Shown here piece by piece: positions 12,901 through 25,980 of a stretch of 64,000 nucleotides of DNA (its first letter is position 1; the number at the start of each line of letters is the position of its first letter). A program made the position numbers and the translations under genes. The notes under the pieces were generated by a model, which worked only from the letters and a program-made list of their open reading frames with translations, made no database searches and was not told the origin of the DNA. The stretch is from Hymenolepis diminuta (Eukaryota; Platyhelminthes; Cestoda; Cyclophyllidea; Hymenolepididae), in assembly GCA_900708905.1 (NCBI GenBank), contig CAADRB010000027.1, positions 351,590 through 415,589 of the forward strand, written 5' to 3'.

Positions 12901-15900
12901 GTGAGAAATAAAATTTGTTATCTATGATTAAATGATAATGTATGACTTGGAATGAGGAGTCCAGCCAAATCGCTATTTATTTACGGCTAGCTGAGTGTTG
13001 AGAATGAGGAAAAATGACTGAGCATCTTTTGTTGGACTAGTCACCACGGAAATGCCCGCAATTCAATTGAGCACTATCTGAAAGCATCATATGTTAATCA
13101 ATTGCTCATCAATATCGGTAAATCAGTTTAAAATGACATTAAGTCCTTCTATAGAGCTGCTTTAGAAGCTCGACCAAGTTAGGCTTAAAGCTATCCCTAA
13201 TGATCTTTAAGACTAAAAGGAAAAAACTGTCCTTCCCAAATCAGAAGATCAAGAATTGACTTGGACTATGAACATACTGGTGAAAAAGGATGAAATTATG
13301 GAAAAAAGGAAAAATAAGATGGACAGAGAATTGAGAGAACAGAATAGTCATCCTAGCGTGGTTGAAAATAGGTTTTTTTTCGGACAATCCAAATTATGGT
13401 ACGTTTAATAGAATTGATTGTTTTACGTCCTTTGTTTGTCAAATGAGCAATCAATAAAAAATGATTTGCAGTTGGGACCATACTCACATATGTGTTAACG
13501 TGTGCGTTCTAAAGGAATGATAAAGATAATGAAGGCTGCTTATTGTAGGCCGCCAAGCACGTTGCCACTGAGGAATTGGAAGCACTCTAAGTTAGCAGTC
13601 TCACCAGCTCAGTACGAAGCACCGCGTCAGCTTACCTACTAATATGTGAAAACAATGGACCAATGAGAAGTTTGAATTTAAGATGTATTCATCTCCATGC
13701 TGCATGGCAAGATGGTCGCTTCCTCTCACCTTTGTGCTCGTTAATGTTTTTTTTGGTAAATCATTTCGTCTTCCATAATCTTATAGATCTTTATGCTATT
13801 TTACTCTATATCGCCTTATCTTTAATATGATCTTTTATTAATACCTCTTTAGACTGTGCTTCCTGCGATATCCATAGACTTCTTAGTCTATGTTCCCTTG
13901 AGTCCTAATAGAGTGGTTTTCGGTGACATTTGCGAACCTGTCATGCTTCACAGGTTACATACTGAGGTGATCGTGTTAGTCTCGCTTTTCTTTAAGGTTG
14001 TATAAGTTGGTTTTGCTATTTTTTCTTTACTTTAAATCAAATTATCATTCAAAATAACTTAATTACTTTTCATCATCTGCAAAAAGTCAGTGTATCCTTT
14101 TGGGGCAGCATCATGTATCAAACTAAAATTGAAATTATGACTTCTCTCATTTACTGCCAAATGTATAGAATTTGCCATCATTCTCAGAATAAATTTTAAT
14201 CGAGGTTGAAAGCTTTTCTCTTTTTTGATAATCACAATCGGATATTTTCCATATCCAGGTCAGAATTCGTAAAAGTCTGAATAGATTGGCAAACTAGTTA
14301 CCAATTAATCCTCTCTATGTAAGTTATATGTTGATGGCACCATTATCGTAATAAAATTAAGGAAAGCTGTCGTTGAATTTCAAGTGTTTTTATTGACATT
14401 GTAGCTACACACCAATGAACAATCAAAATTAACTTTATTGGCTTTGTACCGTCTCACGTTTAGCGACCTAAATGACATGATTTTCTTAGGGTTTTCTAAT
14501 AGAAAATGTAGCCTTTTTATTCACACAAATAGAGAATATGTAAATTCCCACGAGTAAAATTAGCTTAGGTTTGTTGTTTAGCCCATATAATAATGACGAA
14601 TTTAGTTAAGGTCAGTTTGTATCGCAAAAGCCATAGTAACGGGTTTCGAAAACCCGAAGGCTACTTTTTAAAGGCATGATTTGTATCAATCAAGTCGGGG
14701 TAAAATTTCTCATGGGACAAGTGATGGGTAGTCTTTATTTTTACTTCAGATTAGGAAATAGATATACCCATAAAAGCTAGTCATGCCGTAATGTACTAAA
14801 CGATGCAGATAGTCATTATTCTCTTAAGTATGATAGCCTATAATGTGTAAGCTATCAATCATGTTGGTATTGAGCAATCAGAGGATAAGTAAGCTAGCTA
14901 CTTCACCACCCATTAAGGAAGTCCTTGTTAGCATGCAAACTAATATGGGCTTACAATCTCAATTTTGCTGGAGACAGGAGTGACCGTTGTGAGAAGATGA
15001 TTGCTACCTCCAACTCTTTGCGCCCTTTAGTGTTTCTTAATTCACATTTCTATCTTGCCTTCTATTTATCCTTATGCTCTTGTGTATAAGATATTCTGTA
15101 ATAAATTTTTGGGCTTAGATTTTACTTTCTGCAGGTGAATTTAATTTTTTCTCTGTATCTAGGACAAATTCTCTATGTATTAACGTTTGCGTTTTAATTT
15201 TTCATTCCTACTTCGTTAGATTCTGTTCTGCTAATACGGTAGTAATGCATCATCTTTTTTATAAAAAGTGTGTTACGTTAAGGCAATGAATAATTCATTC
15301 GGATATCCTTTGATCATTCAGGGAAGTAGGGAAACTACACTTTTGCTTAATTAATTAAAATCTATGCCGCTAAAGGAAGCTGTTTTCAAATATTGATCCT
15401 CGGTAGGGGAACTACATCAAAGAGGCTCCGATTGAGGTACTGAAATTCCTCCACCAATCTATTGATCAATAATATTCATTGACGTTGGTCATTCTAGTCA
15501 TCAGTTGCGAACTCAAACAGTAATCTCTTACTACTTTTTATTATTTTAGCGGCTAAGGAGGAAGCTTCAGAACGCTTAGCCGAGGCAACCTCTCGGCACG
15601 AGGCACAGTTAGCACGAATGGAATCAGAAGCTCATCGATATCGTGAGCAGACACTCAATCTTCTTACAGAGAAAGAAGAGGAGATTTCAGAGCTTCGAAC
15701 GACCCTCTTCCTTGCCAACCACGAAGGTTCTAACGCTGCCCTTCCGCCTTTCCGTCCTCTAATCTCTACCATGACTACAAATTCAGTGAGTCTCTCGGAA
15801 GGTAGTTGTAAGGAAGAGGTTCCTGATTCAACAACTCCTACACTCACTTCTACAGTCAACTTTGAAGAGTCTTTTTTACCTCAGAATTCATTGCATTGTG

Positions 15901-18900
15901 GTCTGGTGCATTGTGCTGAACGCCATGGACGAATGTAAGTAGTGCGTAGGCAGAGCTGATGTCTTAAATGTTTATGACAGTAGTAGTTAGAATGTACATT
16001 TATAATTCATAACCTGTAGCAGAAGCTGGAGAATTTTACTAATTTTCATCGTGAATGTAAACAGAAATGGCAGAATTGGAATGAGTTCATTCTTTCTGTT
16101 AATAATGTCTTGTTAATAAGTGTTTAGTCTTCCTTTTCTAGAATTCAATACACAGGGAACTGATACATAGAATCAATCGTTTTATCAACTTGGTTATTAG
16201 TACAAATTATGTTTTTCACTATAATATCGTAGGTTTGGACTAGATATCACAGTCGTAATAATGTTCGGGTTTCAGTTAAATGCTGTTTTAATTTTTTAAA
16301 AATATTTGTTAACCACAGTTGGTCTCGAAGTATACTTCTTGCCAATTCATCAGTTTAAGCTGGGATCAGTTATTCTAACATTAATCATTTTCACATAATA
16401 TTACTTTGAATGAACGCGAAAAAGTAGAACTTAGATTACTTATTCTCTTCCGCTCAATAATTTATGAATTGCTACTTGTAGTTAAACACCATTTAACATA
16501 ATTCTTGTTCTAGTAAACTGGGCTGAATGTTATGGGGTGAACTTGGGGGCCTTTTCATCGCTTTAATTGAATCCCACGACTTCACTTGCCTTTATTAATA
16601 ATAATATTACTATTATTGCCCCATGGCAAATACTGAAATAGTTTATGGTTTTAATTATTTTCTATTCCATCTTACTGTGTTCTGATAAACTGCAGTGAAC
16701 GTAAGTGGTTGCATGCCCATTAACGCACACACTGATGCAGAGTTTTTTAAGAAAGAGTCGATTTTTACTTGACAGCCGTTTTGCAGAATTTGAGAGCTCT
16801 TTTTCGTGGAGTTATTACCACTTAAGGTGTTTTCTGCCAGTAAGATTATGGGAGAGTTAAACTCACATTTAGTACGTTAGGTTCTTTATGTGTCATCGTT
16901 TTTTGTCTTAGTACTCGTGTTTCACTAGCGATCCCTGTCTACTTATGCATATAAGGGGAGGGTTTTATTAAATCTGTTGCAAATTATCTACGCTTTAGAA
17001 GAGGTTTATTTCTTACAGTGTGCTGGTGACACATTAGTCAATGTGCTCGTCTTTGACATCGAATATTACGTGTTTGATGCCTATTGGTGCGCATATAGTG
17101 AGCGAAACGGCCAACTGTATTGATCAAGCCTGGTTAATAAAGGGAGTTGCGGACTTTCTTACTAGGGAAGCTGCATGATGCTCACTACTTTCGAAATAAG
17201 TGTTGGCGAATCCATTCCCAAATGTGACGGAGAAATATTATCTTCCTCCATGCTTTCATCCGTATGAGGGTCTTAAATAGGAGTTATCTATCTTCTAAGA
17301 ATTGGGAAAACTTTTTCACAAAATCTACTTAATTAAGAATAATATATACTTACGCCACCAACGATAGCTACAATAAAAATATTCTTGAATAATCTTTCGG
17401 GTATCTAATTGTATTATTTCGTCCCTCAGAATATGCTTAGATGAGTCTTTTATCTTTAAATTTACCCTGTTTTGGTCCTGGGCTTTCTACTCGCCACAAA
17501 TGAGTTCTTAAACTATGAAGAATGTAGGCATTGCTTCAGGTAAAAGTAAGTTATTTCTCCTTCCATTTTGCAGTTCTTAGGGCTTAGTTACTTGATTTTA
17601 TGAGCTATCGAGCCTTTCTAAATACATAAAACCTTTTAAGCCATCAGGATGGGATATGAGAGATAAATGTGAAGACACGAATCTTACTTTTTTTTCCTCG
17701 TACACTCATTTGGGTGCATTAAATTCGCTTTATCTTCGATACTTTTATTGCAGTGTAGTTTATTTTGATTTGTCACTCGACATCTCGACAGTGATGGTAA
17801 TTACCGGTTTGTTTGACATAACTGTAAATACTTTTCCTAATTAAAATATTCAGCATGTTGAATGTTGATCAACTGTGATTTGAAAACGGACATTGATCGT
17901 TCCCTTCTCAATGTCTCTCTCATTTGCCTACTTAGATTGCTTGCACTTGATCTACCAAACTGGTAGGCAAAACATTAAATTTAGGAAGGGGTGGTATGCA
18001 CACTGAGATTTTATTCGACTTAATGTCAAGAGCTTTCACTTATCACTTCTTCCACAGCACAGTTTTCCTAACCACTTAAGACGTTTTAAGAAATCAGTAT
18101 AGACTGAGAAAAGTAGAGTTTAGCTGCAAAGTGACGAGTCAGCTCACTTTTTTTCTCTTACGTTCACTTACTTTTCCTGCTTTTTATTTGGGCTCTCACT
18201 GAATTTTGTGGAAAGTCAGTGTGTGCATTTGCATGTGTACACAGGCCTCGTTAGGGGATGGGCGATATTGGGGATGACGCTGTTTAGTGAATTATGCATA
18301 TATATGTACGTGCAGCGCTGGTGGACGCGCGCGGAGAGCAGAGAGTGAAAGGAGTTTTTCCTCGTATCTTAATCTGGGGGTTGCTAACTGAAAGCTAGCT
18401 ATAGACTTAACAGCTGTAAAATTCTCTCTCTAAGTTTTATATTAGTTATAGGTTATATGCAGTCCTCTATTGTCTGCTTGAGATAGCGCATTCTCACCTA
18501 AATCATAAACGTTTTAAGGAACTGGAGAAGGAATTTCTTCTGTCTTTACAATGCTATAAGCGGCAGTTTAATGGATGTAAATATATGGAAGTGAAATAGG
18601 AAAAAGTTGTTTGGTCTCTTTGTAACATTAAGGATATAAATATCATACATCTAAGGAGGATGGTGATGAGATTTTTAGAGATTGCAATAATGATACGGCT
18701 GCGATTGATCCGGAATCGATCAAATTAAGTAGTATTTATATGAAAATATTAACTTAATAATAGATATTTTAGTGATACAAACATATTCATATGACTCACT
18801 GTTATTGCTCAAGCTATGGTCTAAATGATAAATATTATTCTGTAGGAAGTTCGGTCAAAATAGACAGATTGCTATGGACAAGATAAGGCAGAATGAAAGA

Positions 18901-21081
18901 GCAGAAGGATCTGTAAGGTAAAGAAGACTAGAATAGTGGACCAAAAATATCACATGATACAAGAGTGAGAGGAATACCATAGTGGTTACTTTGTCTCCAG
19001 CAGGAAGGGACTGTGGTCGAGTATACCCCAGGTTCTAGCTTCTTGCTGGTTCGTGTTGATCTGCGTGGTGACATGCACTTCCCCATTGGCTTGAAAGGAT
19101 TACTCACTTAGCCTACTTTCAAGTCCTGCGTAGCAACGTACCCTGTGGCTTTCACATTCCTCTTCCTAGACTGCCTCCTTGTTAAATGAGACCATCCGAG
19201 TGATGTATATTTTCCATCTCGAGGATACATTCTTGTTTACCTAGCACTGTTGTAAATTTTAAAGAACCCGTTCCCCATCACAAATTTTGAAGTCATTTAC
19301 TCAATCGCTGTTCAATTTCCTGCCTAAATCGTCAAAGACTCGCGCACTCTTTATTATGGCAGAATGTTTTGCATTTACTGATATAAACGTGGGCACTTAT
19401 TTGAGGAGACTTTGTTTATTACAAGCGCGTTAATACGTTGTTGGCGTCCTTAAACAATCGACTAATACGGACAAGAACCTCAGCTAACGCATAGATATTT
19501 TCTCCCATTCACTAATTACCCAACTTTCCGTTCTAGTAGAACGTTATAGAAATTTATTATTCAGTAGAATTGAAAGATTTTGTTTGGAAATAGCCTAGTT
19601 GTTTAATTAATGCTCGCTCTATGGCAGGATGGGCTTATTCTCACTAGAGCTGTCAATCAAATTTCATTCATCGTTCAGCGTTAAATTGTTACAGAATATT
19701 GCGACAGATCGTGGAAATGCTTTTTGGAAGGAGTACCAAAATTATCGTTTGATAGGAAGAGATGACTTTATTTTAATTTATTATTTTCCAATTCCTGTTT
19801 TGGAGGATAAGAAATAGATCTTTTCAAATTTGTTGACTTTCCTCTAACGGATTTCTCTAAAAATAGCAGAAAACATTTCTCTCAATCTGAGATGGGTAGA
19901 AATCATAGTGATTAGTGTATCTAACTACCCTCCTCTCGCATATGATTTAGACATTTGTACGTTTCCAATGCTTATCCTGTGTAGAGGAGTATCATTCTAA
20001 GTTCTCTGACGAGCAGTTCTGCTACACTTGTATTAACTCAGGTTAATCAGTGTGGTTGGTCATTCCATTAACGGACGGGCATCAAATTCGTGACGTCTAA
20101 TCACTTTGCTGCTGGAGCACAACATTTTATCAAGGAAAAGTATTGAAGTGTTTGATTAAACTAATTATTTTTAGCTTGTACAAAGAGTATACATTGAATA
20201 AGTTTGGTGCTTTCGAGGGGAGTAAGTGAAATTTTAGATTTTGCCCTTGAATGGTTTGTAATGTGGCGGTTTTCATTCGCTGTTATCTCTTCTGATTAGT
20301 TACATTTGAATGCATTTGATTGTGATATTATAGATGTCTCCTGAAGTACAACAATGTATTTGGGCAGAGTTAGAAACGCTTAGTTCTGTCTAGATTTAGC
20401 AATATTATATGATTAACTTAGTTGGGCTCCGTACTAGTGTAAATTAAATCAAATCTACACCCTGCAACTTCAATCTCTGAAGCTTCAATTTTAACCCAAT
20501 GAGTCATCGCACCAGCTAGTGCGGCTGACAAATTATTAAATAAAATAGGAAGTTTTGAATAAGTGAATAATTCACTCTTTCGTAACTTTTCAGATGCTTT
20601 TAACCTTAAACACGAGGTATAATTACCTTGTGAAGTCAGATCAAAGTATAAGTGCACGTTTTTCTATTTTTTAGGATGTTAATGAAGATAACACTGATCG
20701 GTGGCGTTCTTTACTCTTCTTTTCCGTTAAAGTGCCCCTTTTCTTTCTTCTAGGGTTATTGAAGTGAAAAAGCTGCGAGCATGTAAGCGTGAGTTGGAAC
20801 AACGGATAGATGACCTGGAAACACGTTTACGAGAGGAACGTAAAGCTGCGGCACTGGAAGCATCTCAAAATTCAATGAAAACAGATGGTTCCTCTTTTCA
20901 AAATTCTTCATGTGGAGAAAACGTGAACATGGTCTATGTAAAGAACATTGTCTTCAATCTCATCTCTAATTTCAAGACTTCTTCCCTCGCATCTCGAGTG
21001 GGTATTGTAAAAGCGCTATCCATGGCTCTACACTTCACCCCCGAAGAGGAAAATGCTCTAATTGGAGGCATCATTGGATAG
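9922..21081 (+). CDS. GCC1: GCC1/GCC88-type GRIP-domain golgin
   Basis: Nine exons join in one frame: 9922-9982, 10024-10100, 10167-10262, 10331-10501, 10569-10688, 10922-11248, 11328-11511, 15550-15934, 20754-21081; 582 residues, against about 775 in human GCC1. The product is a peripheral trans-Golgi coiled-coil protein; GCC88 works in endosome-to-TGN tethering. Residues 528-577 form the GRIP domain (core VYVKNIVFNLIS, then HFTPEEENAL) with the conserved aromatic at Tyr535 that in other golgins binds Arl1. GCC1 is preferred over golgin-97 or GCC2 for three reasons: residues 14-29 (RYEIKLKDIIAAYKTL) match the GCC1 N-terminus as I recall it; a LLTEKEEEISELR segment resembles its C-terminal third; and the coiled coil before GRIP aligns. 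Coiled-coil heptads run through about 1-60, 80-135, 290-345 and 474-505. Introns 1-6 are 41-233 nt, introns 7 and 8 are 4.0 and 4.8 kb. The first exon may start at an acceptor at 9916, so the true N-terminus is unsettled. The protein ends about six residues after GRIP, without the usual tail. Confidence 0.9.
11512..15549 (+). other. GCC1 intron 7 (4.0 kb)
   Basis: Large intron between GTAAGT at 11512 and TTATTTTAG at 15541-15549, interrupting a glycine- or alanine-type codon in phase 1. It holds a tRNA-like repeat at 11543-11617, a B-box-like GAGTTCGATGCCC near 12700, and two weakly similar segments around 13695-13800 and 14985-15100. I see no nested gene; open frames inside are short and unrecognised. 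Confidence 0.75.
11543..11617 (+). repeat. tRNA-like SINE head in GCC1 intron 7
   Basis: These 75 nt have tRNA length and layout. GTGC at 11543-11546 can pair with GCAC at 11614-11617. The A-box-like GGCTCGGTGA starts at 11551. An anticodon-arm-like GCTT-CTCTGTA-AAGC would give anticodon CTG. The B-box-like AGTTTGATTCCC sits at 11594-11605. The T stem is mismatched and the acceptor stem has two mispairs, so it looks decayed. A tRNA-derived SINE head fits best; the body probably continues into 11618-11850, which is GC-richer than the intron around it. A functional tRNA-Gln is unlikely. Confidence 0.5.
15935..20753 (+). other. GCC1 intron 8 (4.8 kb)
   Basis: Phase-2 intron from GTAAGT at 15935 to TTCTTCTAG at 20745-20753. 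A CpG-rich patch lies near 18315-18340. Around 20076-20095 the motif GGACGGGCATCAAATTCGTG is the reverse complement, with two changes, of a stretch near 12698-12720 in intron 7, so a short repeat family is present in opposite orientations. No nested gene is apparent. Confidence 0.75.
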
Positions 21082-21423
21082 GAATCACTTATATCTTTCT
21101 TCTTGCTATTTCTTTAACTTTCTGTGATTTATGACTTTGGGTTGTTTTTGTGTTCTTTTGTTATGCGATATATATATGAAGAAAACGTTTGCTGGTCACT
21201 TGTGTTGATTAGAGACCAGATGGGTTTTATGAGTTGGCTATAAAATTGACCATGTCACCCCGCCTGCTATTAATTGGGATTAACGAACCCTTCTTTTTTG
21301 AGGGTAGGCATGGCAGCTTAGCTCCTAGGATTGAGCTTATTTCGGAGGATGATATACTGCCAAGCAGGTATATGATATGCAAGAAAATTCTCAGGTGATT
21401 ATAAGTTAGACTATCTTTGAATT

Positions 21424-21480
21424 AGTTGCGCAGCAGTAACATTCTTGTCGCCTGAGGTCAAAGGTTCGAAAATAATAACT
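21424..21480 (+). repeat. tRNA-like repeat fragment
   Basis: An A-box-like TTGCGCAGCAGTAAC is followed about 30 nt later by GAGGTCAAAGGTTCGAAAAT, a B-box match (GGTTCGAA). Spacing fits an RNA polymerase III internal promoter. No cloverleaf forms by eye. Probably a SINE head or tRNA relic just downstream of GCC1. Confidence 0.35.
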
Positions 21481-21689
21481 GTTGCCCATGATAATTTAAG
21501 AAAAAGACCTTTAAATGACCTCAAAGTATATGAAATAGCAAAGGAGTTTGGCAATGGACGGAACAGTGATAAAAAAAGCATATAATGGAGTCATGGTGTC
21601 AGGAGTCTTACTTTTTGAATTCTTGAAGAACTGAGTTGTCAAATTTTCAAGAAGGGCCTAATTCCTTAACATGTTGGAGTTAAGATAAT

Positions 21690-21985
21690 AACTAACGGTT
21701 GGCACCAACAACAACCACCAATTCAGAGCTATTTGAGTAAGAGGTAACAGCAATTGTGCACCAGAGCATCAAGAATTGATCAGACCGAAATATGCTCAAG
21801 GCAACTGCGACAAGGACTGAAGCGAGTAAGTGGAAGAGGATAGGGCTGAGGAACAGAGGTGATGAGAGGGAAGCGTAGGAGTCGGTAACTGAGATGCGTG
21901 CGCTATGTCTTAAGGTGGTTAAAGAAAGGGGGGAATCGATGGGCGAGTTTAAACATGACAGATAGGGATTTGGTTTTCCTATTTA
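21690..21985 (+). repeat. dispersed repeat, family D copy 1
   Basis: Similar by eye to the reverse complement of 40900-41205. The clearest shared block is a GATGAGAG...GCGTAGGAG...CGG run (near 21860-21885), then a CATGACGGATA-like block (here CATGACAGATAGGG near 21955). The element is purine-rich on this strand and has no open frame across it. Boundaries are approximate, and the class (SINE, LTR or other) is unknown. Confidence 0.5.
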
Positions 21986-22757
21986 GGTTCATGATCACTT
22001 ACCTTCATAGTCTATCTCTACTCCGCTTAATGCCAAAAGAGGGCAAACATCTGAACTTGCGAAAGTTTGAAGAATGAGTGGCTGCACCACTCCTATCTTC
22101 ATACCTCACAGCATTGATGTGTAAACTGGGATAGGCAGCATTGAAACCAGCTAAGACTTTGCATTGATTTTCATTTTCTTAATCCAAACTAGTTCAACTC
22201 CATTTGATTGCAGAAGAAAACGTGCACCCGGCAGTGCAACTTCAATCTCTAGTGTTACAAAGGTGTTAGTTACAATAAACAAGGGAGATTTATTTCTTTA
22301 CTGGCCATGGAAATAGGTTGCATATTTTTAACTTAGTGAAGATCATTAATTAATTTCATATAATCATCCACTATAATTGGCCAAGATTGTTATTTAGGCA
22401 AATTATCATAGTAATTTCGTTAATGAACTATGAAGTAAAGTCATGGTGACGAGGTGGGATTTAATTTCTCCATCACTGATTGCTTAACCACACCCAAAAG
22501 CGACAATTTTAAAATTGCAGTAGGAGGATCTTAATGGTACTATAACAGACATAGTTGTCATTTGGACTCGGAAATGTGGTACTTGTGCAATTGTGTTTAT
22601 TATTTTATTGCTTTACTATGGTTAAAATTGTGAACTCTAAATGTTAATACCAGTACCGTGATATCTAATTGTATAACTTCTACAATTTTTATAATCGGGA
22701 TTTGAGGTTCAATAGAAATTTGAATCGAATATTTTCGGCACTCAAAACAGGATTCAA

Positions 22758-22825
22758 AGATCAGAACCCATGATCTTTTGTGCTCAGACCCGGGGGTTAA
22801 GACTCATCACTGCTACTGTATTGAC
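22758..22825 (-). repeat. tRNA-like repeat fragment
   Basis: On the minus strand a CAGTAGCAGTGATGAGTC segment resembles an A box, and CATGGGTTCTGATC about 40 nt downstream resembles a B box with a changed core. The pairing of the two at tRNA spacing is the only evidence. It could be chance. Confidence 0.3.
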
Positions 22826-24388
22826 TGACACTTATAATATACCCCAAGCCTAGATTTAATTAGTGTCTATGAACAATTTTTAAGGTTAAAATAAGTCAAA
22901 TCGCTTTAGCCACAATAACGATTTGGAGATGGTTGGAAGAATATATGAATTTATTGTTTACTATGAGAAAAATATAAAATACTTGCATATCAAAAATATA
23001 AGGATTTCAATAGGTTACCAATTCGTACACGCCTATCTATACTTCTACGCCTCATTTCTAAACCAAAGGCTTATAGTCTGATTGGTTGGATGTTGTTAAT
23101 TTCAGATGTGTGAGTGCCATCTATTGCGTTTCGAGAGAAAGCCATACTAATTCTGATATTGCACATCTAGTCAAAATCAAGGATCAGTATAGTAATGACA
23201 AATTACAATTTTGTGGAAGATGAACAACAGTGAATAGTGGGAAATCCAATCCGAGGATATTTCTTGCTTCTAGAATCTAGTGTTGTGGTGTCACACAATC
23301 TGCCAATTAGCTTTTAGCATTAGGCATAACCTGTTTTGACTTAACAGATTAATTTTTGAATAGGATTCAATACCAAATTATAGATGCAAGTGTTAAGAGG
23401 TTAACATTGATGAAAAGTGAGTTCTGTAAAAAAGCAATGCGAACTATGTGTGAATTTTGATGTAATTATCTAATTTCTTTAAAGAAGACCTGAAAATAAA
23501 TAATTATTTGTGTGTAAGCAAGGAGAAATGGATGAAAATTGATATAAGCATTAACCTTTTTTGCATTTATTAGTAATCCTTGACAAACAAATTGGAAAAG
23601 GATAAATTGATTCCTATAATCTTTAAATAGCATAGCCTTAACCACTGCCATATACAGGCCAATGGAAAAGTAACTCCCTATAAAGATTTTCAGACTTTAA
23701 ATGTTTAAAAATATGCCAAACTATTAAAAAACCTTGAATTGCCAATAAACGCGGTGTTATCCTAAATTCACATCATGTCAGATGTACTAAACTTGAAGAG
23801 AACAAATTGGCAGTGCTGACACCTCATTAATATATACATCCATTTATTAACAAAGATAATATACATTAAAAAAGGTGAACATGCAGACGCTTAGGTACAA
23901 CGGCTTGGGGAAAGGATAGAAAGATTCGCTCCCCGAATTCAAGATAATTCCTCTCGACTCAGATCGAAGAATAGGCGTTATTCCGAAGGAGCTTTTGAGG
24001 AGATTCAAGAGAATCATCTGAAAAGATCAGATGACATTCTGATATGTGCCGTGAGCAAAATTGCACGAATTTTGCTCACCATTACGTAACAAGTGGTTTA
24101 CTACTTTACCTTATTGCACTTTTGTTACTAAATTGATGCCTATATGTTAAGATCTCTAAGAACTCAGTACAAAATAAGGAGAAAGTACTTGCTACTAAAT
24201 GAAGACTACATCGAATATTACCACTTGAGCTTTTAATTGTAAGTAAAAGCATTGAGAAGAATTAGATAAAAAAATAAACTGATAACCAAAATGATGCAAT
24301 TGTAACCATCTATTTATGTTAGCATATAGATTTAATGTATGCAAATTTAAAAGTGATACATCACGTTGTCAAAAGAAATGAATGGTCT

Positions 24389-24696
24389 TGTTGCGGATGC
24401 TACATCAATAAGTCGTTTTGCTGCATCTAAGTAATCCTCCTAAGCAGTCCGAATAGCCTCTGGCAGTGTCCTCTATTATCAATTCACTCCCAAATTGGCT
24501 AGGCTATGCCCAAAGCAGCAAGAACAAGCGATGTGTTGGGTGGAGAGGATTTATTGATTGCTTCCTTGTTTTTTATGAGTCGGAAGCTTAGTCATTAAAT
24601 ACAAAACCACGCTAGACTGCGGGGATTTTGATTGGTGATTGTTTGAGGAGGTCTCTGCACACCCGTCCGCGCTTGTTCTCTACGCGACCGGTTACA
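24389..24696 (-). mobile_element. solo-LTR-like repeat, family A copy 2
   Basis: Second copy of the 1241-1568 element. Minus-strand ends are TGTAAC and GCAACA. The ordered features recur: a CCAAT box (ATTGG at 24631-24635), TATTTAA (24595-24601) and AATAAA (24550-24555), then a well conserved 3' part including GATGTAGCATCCGC. Recurrence of CCAAT, TATA-like and polyadenylation signals in the same order in two diverged copies supports an LTR. No internal retroelement sequence adjoins either end, and I found no target-site duplication. Confidence 0.55.
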
Positions 24697-25696
24697 TACT
24701 GCACTTCCCAGAAAGTTCTAGTGCATGTGATTCAATCAGCCTTGTTAGTGTTGTGAACCCCATAGTATCATCAAAGCGAATACTATTGGTATTAATATGA
24801 TTGCAAATACAATATCGAGTTTTGTATGTATTACTTATTTTCATTTTGCATAAGTTTCTTTCTATTTGAATTATTAGACCTTTGAGTTAGGGAGTTGATT
24901 CTTGATCACCCGTAGGTGACTGTCTACGCTGAAGTGTTCTCTCAGTCACTACGTACAAGTGGCTGTTATTTATCTTCTAGCGAAGCGAAGATATCCAGCA
25001 GTTTATGATAGGAAATTTCGCATTTGGCTGCCCCTCTACTGATCTGTATTGACGATTCATTGAATGCGGATGTTAAACTCGTAATATTGGCTTTAAGCAA
25101 CATGCACCGGCGCAGTTTTCACAACCGATGTTTCTCGGGTTAATGTAGATTTAATCAGATGCATTGTTTGGAACAGCTTCAAATTTGATAATAAAAACGA
25201 ACTATTAAGTTAATCTCAATGATTTGAGATTAATAAGCAGGATTAAAAGTTCGTGCAATGTCACAAAACATCCTTGGAGACAAAGCTATTAAATAGTTAA
25301 AGTATCTCGAAAAAATGATAAATTCTATTTAATCATGAAATGCGGCAAAATTTTACAGTTTCGCCTTGGATGAAAGTTGCTATAGAGCAGGGAGTATAAA
25401 AAGGAGCCGCTATAAGAGTATTAAAGAAATGAAGACAGTAAAGTACTTCGTTTGAATGCTGGTTGATGAAATTTAAGATCGCTTTGTGGCAACACTTAAT
25501 GGCGCAATAAGTGCAAATTTATTTTAAGAAGGAAACTGTAACTAAATAAATTTTATTCCAAATAATATTTATTTTCTATAGAACGCCGTTAAAATAAAAG
25601 TTAAAGCAGTAAATTCGTTATTTTGTCTTGAGATAATAAATTCCTACAATTTGTCTCTAAGTCGTCTATCATCCTTATTAGTACACACATCTCTCT

Positions 25697-25980
25697 TGAC
25701 AGCTTGACAATTAATCGGGACCTAGACTGTTACCAGTCCGACATGTTCAATCTCCAAACCTAGACAGCACGAAGAATACTTGTGTTCATTATATAAAGCC
25801 TCTGCTTAGTTAATAAAGCGCTTTGGAGTAACCGTATTTTGTCTCATCCTTTGTCTCAGGTCTGAATCAACACCAGCATAACGATATCTATTGGAGAGAT
25901 AGATCAATTCGGAGGAAACCTGACCTATAGCACGCTCAACAGCATGGAGGAATCTGACTTTACAAGAATTTTATGCATAA
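25697..25980 (+). mobile_element. LTR-like repeat, family C copy 1
   Basis: Direct-repeat partner of 28795-29085. Starts TGACAGC. Shared blocks include GTTACCAGTC, a GATAGATCA-type block and CTCAACAGCATGGAGGAATC. This copy keeps a good TATA box (TATATAAAG, 25790-25798) followed 14 nt later by AATAAA (25812-25817), a compact LTR-like promoter and polyadenylation unit. The 3' limit is approximate and no coding retroelement sequence lies between the two copies. Confidence 0.5.

Noticed and set aside
15632..15859. 75-codon minus-strand frame
   Set aside because: Antisense shadow of GCC1 exon 8.
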